Source: Prorocentrum cordatum
Lineage: Eukaryota; Sar; Dinophyceae; Prorocentrales; Prorocentraceae
NCBI GenBank assembly: GCA_963575745.1
Contig: CAUYUJ010018556.1
Location: 1 to 64,000 of the forward strand
Reading direction: 5' to 3'
Length of the DNA stretch: 64,000 nucleotides
The notes beneath the pieces are model-generated. The model was not told the DNA's origin, did not search any database, and saw only the letters and a list, made by a program, of their open reading frames with translations. Shown piece by piece: positions 20,561 through 30,831 of the stretch. Position 1 is the stretch's first letter, and each line of letters opens with the position of its first letter. A program made the position numbers and the translations under genes.

Positions 20561-21517
20561 TCGCTCGTCGCCGCGGCTGGATCCGCTTTGAAACCCTGGT
20601 CGGGACGCCCCCCCCCGGCGCGCCAGAGACCAGAGACCACGACGATTGCGGCGACGACTGCCGACGATCTCGCATCATCCATTTCATATGTTTGAATCCT
20701 TCCTTCTCCTCCTCCTCCTCCTCGTCCTCTTCCCCCTCCTCCTCCGCGTCCTCTCCTCCGCTCCTCCTCCTCCACCAGTCCTCCTCCCCCCATCGCCGCC
20801 GTCTGCCCGGTCGCCCCTCATCCCTCTCTGACGCTTCTCTGTCTCACCGCGCCCCTCGCGGCCTCGAATCTGGCGGGGCGGCCGTCGCCAGCGAGCGCGC
20901 GAGCTCGGAGCTCAATCTCGCAGGAGAAAAAAAGCTAGCTACACCTCAACACTGCGGCACTGCGATCGAGCGGAAGAAGAGGGCTGAGGAGGGAGGCGGG
21001 ATGACGCGGAGGCGGACGACTGAAGGCGAAGGGGGAGACGAGGGGCGACGTGGAGGTGGGAAGTGGAGCAGGGCAAAGGAAGGGTCGGAAGAGGAAGCTG
21101 ACCGCTCGAGCCGTGGGCTCGACTCGCTACACTAGTTGCGACAGCTGTTGCAGCTGCCGCGCTCCACATGCCTGCCTCCACCCTATCGCGTTCGACCCCC
21201 CCGTGGCCAGCTTTCTCCCCTCTGAGAAAGCAGGGGAAACGTCGCACATGCACGCGCCGCGTCCGAGGTCCGCGCGGGCTTCGGATCGGCGCTGGGCCCC
21301 GGCGCCCTGAAGCGCCTCGGGCGGGCCGCGAAATCCGCGAGGTCTTCCAACGACGACGCGTGAATGCCGACGGTTCCCCTACTGCAACTATCGCTCTGAA
21401 GCTCGCGGGCCCCCGCTGCAGCATAGGCAACGCCCAGGCGCGAGCACAGGGAAAAGCGGAAAGGGCGAAAAGAGAGAAAAGAGAGGGAGCGGAGCGAGCG
21501 CCCAAGCTGCCAGAGGC
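20561..21517. other. Intergenic, downstream of the five-exon gene
   Basis: Contains a CTCCTCC block at 20700-20790 and a (GGA)-rich block at 20970-21060. No coding frame with normal composition is seen. It should include the 3' untranslated region of the minus-strand gene; no polyadenylation signal was identified. Confidence 0.4.
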
Positions 21518-24500
21518 CTAGCCGCCAACCTGGGCGGCCCCGCGGGTGGCCTTACCGCCGCCCTTCATTTTCTGGATCTCCCTGCCCATGTACTCAACGA
21601 GCTGTTTGGGCAAGTTGGCGCCCGCCGATTTCTTCTGCAAGCCCTCGAGGAGGCCCAGGCGATCCTTCGCTGCCGCGCCTGGGATCGTCACCAACACCAT
21701 CTTCGAGAACGAGATCACGCCGATGAAAGTGCGGCCCGACGACAGGGCGCGACCCGCCGTAGCGGCCGCGCTGTCGCACTTGCTCTTGAAGCCACCGCCC
21801 GCCACTGCATGGTCAAACGTCGCGGCAGCATTCAGGAGTTTCGACAACTGCGCCCACGCTTCAGCGAAGCTGTCCCAAGGTACATCCACCAATTCCTTCT
21901 TTACTGTCTCACCATCCCACTTGGTAACTACGTATTCTTCGTATTTCGGAATTTTGCTTAGGAGGCCCTCGGCGACGCGCTGCGCAGACGCCGCCAGAGC
22001 TCCGACGGACTTGGCGACCAGCATTTTGGATGCCTCTATGGCCCCCTGAACCTCCTTGACCATCTGGCAGTGGGCGATGCGCGGCATCCCGTAGATGGCA
22101 AGCCCATCGCGGAAGTTGTCGAAGTTGAAGCCGCTCTGCGCGCTGATGCAACCCTGAGCTGTGCTCAGCTTGGACACAGCATTGCACAGCGTGAACCACG
22201 TGGACGCGAAGTCCCCCTCGACGTGCCCGACGATGCCCAGATCGGCGTCCGTGGCGACCTGCGCGTGGCGAGCAAAAGCCATGCGGACGGAGAAGAGTTG
22301 CCAGAAGATGGTCACCGCCGTCGCTAAGGGGGTCTTGCCCAGCGCGTTCAGCAAAGTCGCGACCTCCTCCACGACGGGCGCGACGCTGACCAACTTCGCC
22401 TTGACCCGAGTCTGCTCGGCTGCCAACTTCGCCACGGCCTCGAGGAAGGCGCCGCCCCCAGGCATGAAGACCAACTCCTCCCTCCCGGGATTGTCGAACA
22501 AGTCCTGCGAGGCGAGCAACTGCCCCAGCTGGCAGTCAGCCCGCCAGCCGCCCCGACCCCAGGCAGCGCCCTCAAGGATAGCAGTTGGCTCATCGGGCCT
22601 ACCGCAATCCCCGAGGGCTCAACCTCGGGTCGGACCGACGGCCGACAGACAACTTGGCCTTGGGGCACTTGCAAACGGGAAACCTGCAGGTACTGCTTGT
22701 CGGCGTCCATGATCAGCTCCATGATCTCCTGCATCTTCGGGCCAACGCAGGCGCCTTCGTGCTTGCTGAGAAGGTCCCTGCCCTTCATGCCGAAAGCGAT
22801 GCATCCTTCCACTTTGATGGACTTCTGGCGGCAGAACTCCTGAACGGTGGTCTCCATGAGCTTGCCGGCGCTGGCAATGGTGACGGCAACCTCCTCCAGC
22901 ACCGCGACGTCGGAAGTCGAGACCGCCCCGCTTGCAATATTCCTGATCGGGCTGTTGCACACGTCAAGCATGCTCGCCAAGATCACCTTCTCCATGGTGC
23001 CATCGCCCTTGTGCAGCATGTAGGACGTGGACATCGGGGCCGTCAAGGGCTGCCGGATGTTGTTCTCCAGATGGGCCTGTGGCGGCCTGTTGCCATCGCC
23101 GCTGAGCTCGCCGTTCACCAGGTCGTTCACGAGATCGCTGATCTTAGACACATTGCTGATGAAGAGCTCGCGGAAAGATTGCAGGTGCGCCTCGTCCTGC
23201 AATGGCCGAGTCGCTCGTCTGGCTAGCGCCCTTCACCCCTCCCCCACTGATGTCACGAAAGCTCGCTGCCAGGAAAAACAACTGCCCCAGGACTGCAACA
23301 ATCCCAGGGCAAATCTGTCTCGAAAGAACAAAACCTAAACTAAATTCGGAGCCAGACGAGTCCTCAAAGCCTGTAGCCGCGAGCTCAGCGTCCAAGCGAA
23401 CGATGGCCTCGATCGCGATCGAAGTGGCGCCTGCCTGCAAGAGCGCGGTGACGCGGGCCGCGCTCTGCTCCCGATCGCCGATCTCAGCAGCAACCTCCTT
23501 CAAATACTTGAGCATCCTCGTGCCAGCCCCAGTTGCCGTGATGGCCTTCGCGATCTCGTCCGCGCCCCGGCCAAGCTCGAGCAGCGCGTCGTTTGCCTGG
23601 GCCAAGTTCCCGCCGTAGCCCTTCACGTTGAAGACCACTCGGAGCGGCTGGATGAGATCCCCGACGCCCTGATGCAAATCGAAGGCGAAGGATTCCACTG
23701 ACGCGAGAAGGAAGCACTGGACCCACGAGACATGCGCGGCGACGTCCTTCGGGGCCTTCGCATCGCGGTGGGAGACCAAGCCCAGCAGAGCATCTCCGAT
23801 GCGCTCCTCGCGGCACGAATCGGGGAGGGAGGAAGGGGGGGAGGGGGGGTTGGACCGAGGGGGGGAGGAGGGAGGAAGAGGAGAAGGAGGAGGAGGAGGA
23901 GGAGAAGGAGGAGGGAGGAGGAGGAGGAGGAGGAGGAGGAGGAGGAGGAGGAGGAGGAGGAGGGAGGAGGAGAGGGTGGACTCCTCCTCCTCCTCCTCCT
24001 CCTCCTCATCCTCCCTCCTCCTTCTTCTCCTCCCTCTCCCCCTCCTCCCTCCGACTCCTTCCCGTCGTTGACAGTCGTCGCCCTCCGACGTCGCCGTCGC
24101 CTACTAAGGTCCCTCTGAAAGTCGGCCATCTCGTCTGACTTGAAGAGACGGCGGCACTTCGCCATACTGATGAGGCCCCACCGCGCCATCATGCCGCCGA
24201 CGTTCCCCGCGACAGCCTCCTCAACAATGCCCATGATGAAGGAGGCCTCGACAATGCCCTGCTCCACGCACAGCGGCACGTCAAGCTGCACAACGGGGTG
24301 CTCATTCGAGAACTTCTGGATGTCGGCATATTCGTCCATGAACTCCGCGTTGTCCGCCTTCTTGACCCACTGCTTGTAGCACTTCACGACCCTGCCGGAC
24401 ATCTCCGTCAACTTCAGGACCGCTGCGACCTCGTTCTGGAGCTCCCTCTTTCGCAAGAGCCGAACCTTCGCTGACAGGCTGTCTGTGATGGATTTCACGG

Positions 24501-26162
24501 CCTTGAAGTGTTTCTTGTCCAAGCTCAAGATGTGGGCCCTCTGGGGCCGACAGATCTCCTCGTGGCTGTCTCGCAACTTGCTCGCCTGCCTCTTGGCGTC
24601 GCTCTCGGCCCGATCGGGCGGCCCCCCGTCCACGACCACGGCGGAGGTGCCTCTGCGAGCGGCGCCCGCCCTCCCACTGCTGGCCCCGCCGCTGCCGCTG
24701 CCGCTCAAGGACGGCAGTCCGCCGCAACTGGCCTTGGCCTTCGCCTTGGCCTTGTTGCCTTTGGCCCTCGCGCCGCCAGCGGCCGCCTCGGCGCTACGCT
24801 GAGTGCCGCGGGAGGCCGTAGAGGCGGCGTCGTCCATGATGACGTCGAAAATGTCCAGGCCCATGTCGTCGTCGGGCTCGGCCGCGGACGACTCACCGCC
24901 GCCATCATCATCACCGCCGCCACCTCCACCAGCGGCGCCGACTGTTGTAGACGCCATCTTGGGAACGCTGGTAGGCTCCACCGGCGGGGCGACCGGCTGG
25001 GCAACGCCGGCGATCTGGTTCCTCGCCTGGTTGTTCTGCACGTCCGCGTAGATGCCCCCCACCACGTTGTCGCCGTCCACCCCCTCGCCGTCGTGAATCT
25101 CCTTCTTGCATGCGAACCCGCTCGAGGTGTACCACTCCATGTCCATTTCATCGTCCGGGGTAGTCGGGATGATGACGACGTCCCTGAAACGCCACCCTCT
25201 CCTCAACGAATCGCAGGCCCCCTGAGATCGAACGACGCCCTCCAAGCCCGCCCGCCGCCGCGGGGGGGGGGGCTGAAAGAGGAGAAGCAGGGCGAGGAGG
25301 AGTTGGAGGGGGAGGAGGGAGGAGCAAAGGAGGAGAAGGAGGCTGAGAAGGATCGGGCGATCCAATCGCTGAATAGCCCCGCGGGCGGGGCTGAAGGGCA
25401 AGGCGGACATCAGGGGGCCTGTGAGATGAAGAAGGGTGGCGCGTCGTCTCATAAGAGAAACCTCATGGAACCGTCCTTCCATTTCTGCCGAGTCTTCTTG
25501 TGGCCGAGCCCGTTGGCCAACGGGTCGCCATGGTCTGCGACGTAGGACTCCAGGAGCTTCGCTTTGCCCTTCACGAGGCCCTTCACCCCAGTCTCCTTGA
25601 CCTGATCCAGCGTCTCTCTGGGCGCAGCGCACAAATTCTTCAACGTCTTGTGGCCGGCCTTGTAGTGGGCGATGACGTCTGTTATCCACTGGTGAAAGCG
25701 GTCGTACTCGGCCTTGCACTCAGACAGTAGAGCGTTCACCTGCGAGATTGCCTTGGTCGGGTGCAATTTCTTCTTGGCGCAGCCGCAGTACGCGCACGCG
25801 CAGCCCTGGAAGTCAGGCTCGTCCCATGCACGGCATCGGTTCGGATCCAGCGGATCTGGAGACCCCATCTTGGCGTTGCACGTGTGGCATGATTTCAACA
25901 TCATCTTCTGGCTGGCGGCGCCGAACAACTCCTCGCACTCGCTGAGCAGGGGGCCGACGACGCCGATGCAAAAGACTGCTGTCGCCCCGGCGCCCTCGGC
26001 AGCCGCGGACAAGACAACCTTGCGCCGCTTCGGCGCACGGGGCCGCGCGTGCTCGCCCTCGGTCGAGCCCTTGCCCCTCGTTTCCCCGTCTGCGAGGTCG
26101 ATCAGAAGCCCGATATCATTGTTGCTCGCCGCGCTCACGGCATCAAGCAAGTCCGCGGCCAT
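21518..26162 (-). CDS. Five-exon protein-coding gene, 1238 residues, function unknown
   Basis: Predicted exons on the minus strand are 26162-25462, 25183-24112, 23806-23363, 23196-22684 and 22504-21518. Their sum is 3717 bases, an exact multiple of 3, with no internal stop, which supports the model. Introns 1 and 4 are GT-AG; introns 2 and 3 fit best with GA donors, known in dinoflagellates. The protein starts MAADLLDAV and has a basic PRAPKRRKVV stretch at about residues 40-50 that could be a nuclear signal. A cysteine cluster follows (C92-x2-C95, C110, C121-x-C123-x2-C126-x-C128), probably zinc-binding. Residues 235-380 are acidic and Ala/Lys-rich, then largely helical to the end. No signal peptide or membrane segment is evident. 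I do not recognise the family. Confidence 0.75.
23821..24060. repeat. Purine/pyrimidine inverted repeat filling intron 2
   Basis: Plus strand: (GGA)n-type sequence at about 23821-23977, then a short GTGGA centre, then (CTC)n-type sequence to about 24055. The intron of the five-exon gene can therefore fold back into a long hairpin. Confidence 0.8.
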
Positions 26163-26372
26163 GGCCGCGCTGGCAGCCGAGAAGCCCAGGTTGGAAATGC
26201 AGGTCGTCAGCGCTGCTGGAACGCCTCGCAGCGGCGCGCGGCGCCGCGGGTACCTTGGCACCCTCGCAAACAGTTCGAAGCCAGAATGGCTTGACGCAAG
26301 CAAGGCGGGGGAGGGTGGGGGCCTTGAAAGCGGGGTGAGCGGGTCCCTCTACGCGGTGGACTTCCTACAAGA

Positions 26373-26665
26373 AGGGTCCGCTTTAACCGTGCATATTTGC
26401 GCATCAACCACTGCGCTACATTAAAACACTAACACGAAAACGCTGCACTAAAACATTTGACTACAACACTACACCAAAACACTACACGCTAATACACTAC
26501 ACTAATACACGACACTAAAACACTACACTACAACACTACACCAATACACTACGCATATACACTACACGAACACTAATTCAATTCTTGGGAAACACCGCTT
26601 CGCTTGAGACGTCCTCCCAAAATCAAACCCCGACGTCCAACGCGCGCAAAACGCACTGTCACTGA

Positions 26666-26709
<44 letters not shown>

Positions 26710-27722
26710 TCTCAACACACAGAACAAACAACACAAGACTTACAGCGCGCAGAACGCGCAACGCACACGGAACACGCGCACGCACGCGCAAACCACACAT
26801 CACACCAACTAAGCCGCACGCACGCAAAACGACGCACACACAACACATCTAACACTATACCCACACCCCGCACGTATCACACAACACAGTAGAACCAACA
26901 AGTATAGTGTAGTATATATATATATTTAGTGGAAGCGCATGAAAATAATGTATTGCGTCGTCTACTAGTTTACTGTATCAATGTAGTGTCTTGCTGTGTA
27001 TTGGTGTAGCGAACTCGTGTAGTGTATTAGTGTAGTGTATTTGTGTAGTGTAGACGTGCAATGTTTTCGTGTGGTGTAAGAGTGTAGTGCGTTAGTGTAC
27101 TGTATTAGCGTAGTCTTTTCTGTGGAGTGTATTTGCGTAGTGTGATTATTAATGTAGTGTACTAGCTTAGTACTGCCTTTATTTGTGTCGTGTATTCGCT
27201 TACTGTATTCAGTGTAGTGTATGAGTAAGAGTTTAGTGTACGATTGTAATGTATTAGTGTAGTGTATGAGTGTTATCTATTAGTGTCGTGTATTAGTGTA
27301 GTGTATTAGTGTAATGTATTAGCGAAACTGTATTAGTAATGTATAAGTGTGTTAGTGTAGTGTATTGGCGTAGTGTACTATTGTAGTGTGTTAGTATCAG
27401 TGCAATGTATCCGCGCAGTGTATTAGCGTAGTGTATTCGTGTAATGTATCAGCATAGTCTATTGGTATTTTGTATTAGTGTAGTGTATTACTATAGTGTA
27501 TTAGTGTAGCGTATAAGTGTATTGTGTTTTGTGTAGTGTATTAGCGTTGTATAGTAGTATGGTGTGTATTATAATGTGTGACTATATTGTCTTAGTATAG
27601 CGTTTCAGGGTAGCGTTTTCGTATGGCGTTGTACTATCGTGTGTTACTGTAGTGATTTGGCATGGTGTTTAAGCATACTGTATGCATGGTCAACCTCGTT
27701 TTATGCACGGTTAAGGTTACCC
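26373..27722. mobile_element. Foldback element FB-A, copy 1 (1350 bases)
   Basis: The ends are inverted repeats: left GGGTCCGCTTTAACCGTGCA, right TGCACGGTTAAGGTTACC, sharing a 13-base exact core (TTAACCGTGCATA). The left arm holds (CACTAAAACACTACACT)-type repeats to about 26575; the right arm (26920-27690) holds the reverse complement, TGTAGTGTATTAGTG-type repeats. The spacer carries CGCTTCGCTTGAGACG and a (CT)n run. No open frame of its own encodes a transposase. A related copy lies at 42601-43934. No clear target-site duplication was found. Confidence 0.75.
26668..26712 (+). repeat. (CT)n microsatellite
   Basis: About 22 CT units inside the spacer of the foldback element; absent from the corresponding spacer of copy 2. 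Confidence 0.95.
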
Positions 27723-30160
27723 GTTCTTACGCCCCCCACACCACGCATGGCGACTCTCAGGATTTGCTTGAACATCCGAAACTCTGCTGGGGAGAAGGGG
27801 GCCAAGTGCACATGCCCCCACGCATGCAGAGACGCGAGAGACGACCTTCGGCGGTGAACTCACGCGGGGGGGCGCGCCCCAATGTCCCAAGAGACCCATG
27901 CGCGTCGGGCGGCCCTCGGGGCTGACGAGATCACCGTGGCCAAGGCGGGCAGCTCGCGCCGGGGTGGCTGTGGCGTCGCGACGTCATCAGTGACACGTCC
28001 AATCCCTGAGTTGTAGACATGGGGCTTCGAGCGTGCGACGACGCGACAGAGCTGGAGGGCAGGCGGGCCATGCTACCGAGAAGCCCAAACGGCGAAATTT
28101 CAGCCCCGCCGCTGCCACGCAAGCTGACCCCCCACCGACCTTCGGGCGCTCATCCCCCGCGCGGAGAGGGGGGGGAAGGGCGCGAGGAGAGGAGAGGGGG
28201 AAGTGATTTCAAAGTGAAAAGGACGTATCAACAGCCGCAGAGGTCGGTGGGGGCGAGGGGCGGAGAAAGGGCGAGAGCTGGTACATGACGGGGTGCTGGG
28301 ACCTCCGATCTCCGAAGCGGGCGTCCAACAACTGCCATTCCGCGAAGCCCAAACACCCTTCATCGGCAAGCCTCGGACTCGCGCGAGACGCGAGAGAGAA
28401 GAAGGATGGGGGAGGAGGAGAAGAGCAGAAGGGTAACGAGAGAAGGGATGAGGGGGAGGGTGACGGATGATGGTTCTGATGATGATGATTATGATGATGA
28501 TTGCGATGGTGGTTGCGATGAGGAGGAGGAAGAGGACGACGAGGAGGGCGCGCGAAGGCATGACGAGGAGGGGGGCGGAAGAGGAGGACGGGGAGGCAAA
28601 GGGCAGGAGGAGGGGGGAGGAGGAAGAGAGGAGGAGGGATCGGCCCACGACGCAAGTCGCCACTGCCACGCGAGGGACGTCGCTCTTTCATCATTCCGAG
28701 CGAACTACTTGCCATCCCCTCCCTTCGAAAGAAGAACCCTGCTGGCATCTGGCATAGGGCGACGGGCGACGTCCAATGGCTGGCTGCCAGCGCGACAACG
28801 GTCCCCCTCTGCCCTCTGCCGGGCGATCAAACTAAATTCAGCTGCGCAAGCTGCCAAACGCCGAGATGCGATATAGGCCAAGGGTCGACGATAGCCGACC
28901 AGCCAGACACCCCGCATCACGGAAGACCTTGAAGACGGAAGATCCTGGTGCCCACTGGAGTGCCTACCATGCCCCGCATGGAATGATACCTACCGTGGAC
29001 CCTGGACCGCTTGGCAACAGCAGCGACTGGCGACTGGGGAGCGTCTGAGGCCCCTGCGCACCACGCAAAAAAGAAGCCGATAATACTGATGGCAGGCCGC
29101 GCTGACATTCTGAATCAACTCGGGCCGCCCTGGCCTTGTCGCAAGCCTGTTTGCTCCCCTACCTCAACCTGCCCCACTGCACTACCCCGTCTGTCCTCTC
29201 CTCCCACCTCCCCCCCACCCTCCCTCGAAGGGCGGGCGCGGGCAGCCTGCCTGCCTGAGGGGCCGATGGGGGCCGCAGGGCGAAGCGCGCGCTGGCAGCC
29301 TGGCTGGCGCCGCGGCCAAAAGATGCGCAGATGTCCTGCAGCTCGACACCTACGCCCCGGCGCCCACGACCGCGTCCGAGAGCTGCTCGTGGCGGATCGT
29401 CTCGTCGCCCAGCGCCGCCTGCGCGACGCGGGCCAGGGAACTCGAGACAGCGAGGTGCGCTGATAATGCGCCAAGTGGCGGGGTCTCGCTTCAACTTTGC
29501 AACTGCGGCATCGGCCTGGGCGCCGACGATGGCCATTAGCTTCGATTGGGGCGGGCCTCGATGCAGCCTCGGCGGGGCTAAAACCTCCAAACTCGATTCG
29601 CATGAAGAGCGGCTGTAAGCCTGATTCGAATTGCGGCGGGGCCGAGATTTGACTGTGCTTCGGAACTCCGGAAGGGCAACCTGTTCCTCCTCCTCTTCCT
29701 CCTTCTCCTCGCCCTCCGCTCGCTTCCTCCTCCTCCCCCATCGCCCTCATCCTCCTCCTCCTCCTTCTCCCAATGTCCGAACATAAATCTCATCTTAATG
29801 TCCGGGCGTTGCTGAAGCGCAAGGGCGGGGAGAGAAGGACGTGATGGGAAGGGCGAAAGGGGCGACAGTGAAGGGCTAAGAGGGAGGGGGGCGGCTGGGG
29901 GGAGGAGGGCGAGGAGGGGGCGGGACAGTGAGGAGGAGGAGGAGAGGGCCCCAACAAAAGAAAAGGAGGAGGAGGAGGAGAAGGGGAAGGAAGGCGGAAA
30001 GGGGAAGGAAAAGAAAAGGGGCGCACAATGCGGTCGGAAGGAGCAGGAGGAGGAGGAGGAGGCGAGGACAAGGAGGAGGAGGAGAAGGGGGAGGGGAGGG
30101 AAGGAGGTGGACGTGGAGGAGGAGGAGGAGGAGGGGGGATGAGGAGGAGGAGGAGGAGCA
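27723..30160. other. Intergenic; one possible minus-strand exon near 29480-29330
   Basis: Mostly GGA- and CTCC-rich low complexity at 28390-28660 and 29680-30160. On the minus strand at about 29480-29350 one frame reads HLAVSSSLARVAQAALGDE and continues IRHEQLSDAVV before a TAG. This looks more protein-like than the alternatives, but its gene is unknown. Confidence 0.35.
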
Positions 30161-30831
30161 TCAGCAGCAGTCAGAACGGGCCCGCGCCTTCACGGAGCCC
30201 TGCTGCACCATCGAGCGGTAGTTGTCCACCTCAGGCATGGGGAACGTCGCGAAGGTCGAGAGAACGAAGGCGGCCGCCGTGTGCGCGTTGAAGGCGTTGC
30301 CCGCCAAGTCGTTCAGCTCGGAAACCGAGAAGGGGCTGAGGCGCTCGTATGTGAACAATGGGAAGCCTTGCACAGCCAAAGCCTCGGGCGGCACGAGGAG
30401 GCGGAAGCGCTTGCGCAACCGCAGCTTCCCTTTCGGGGTGACGCACGGAACGCCGTTCCACAAGATCCCGTTCCTCCCGAGCGTCTGCGAGATGTCCACG
30501 ACATGCTCCCTGGGGTCTGACTTGGCCAAGCGGCCGAACTTCAGGTCGTGGAACAGGATGACTTCCTGCTCGCGTCGGGGCAGGGAGCTCATGGTCTTGC
30601 TCTCCTCCTCGCTGTAGCGAAGGCACATTGCGACTGGGTACCTGAGGCCGTGCTCGCGGAAGATCTGGCGGTGAAGGTCCGGCCACTCTTGCTCCCTCTT
30701 TCCCCTCTTCGCCGGGGGGTCGTCGAATTCGAGGATCTCCGTCTCGAGGGGCGCGCTGTCACTGTCGATGAAGGGGCCTTTGTCGCTGACCTCTTTGAGC
30801 CAGCTGTTCAACTCGAAAGAGTCCTGAGAGT
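30161..30831 (-). CDS. DNA (cytosine-5) methyltransferase, C-terminal exon (motifs IX-X)
   Basis: The acceptor CGTTCAG at 30832-30838 opens the exon and the TGA at 30161 ends the gene. The sequence runs through a charged stretch (EFDDPPAKRGKREQEW) to the methyltransferase C terminus: VPPEALAVQGFP, then SVSELNDLAGNAFNAHTAAA, which is conserved motif X (GNA) closing the S-adenosylmethionine fold. With the donor at 31070 this acceptor keeps phase 1 and gives a 239-base intron that contains a (CCT)n tract. Much of the exon before motif X is the target-recognition part, which is poorly conserved. Confidence 0.8.
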
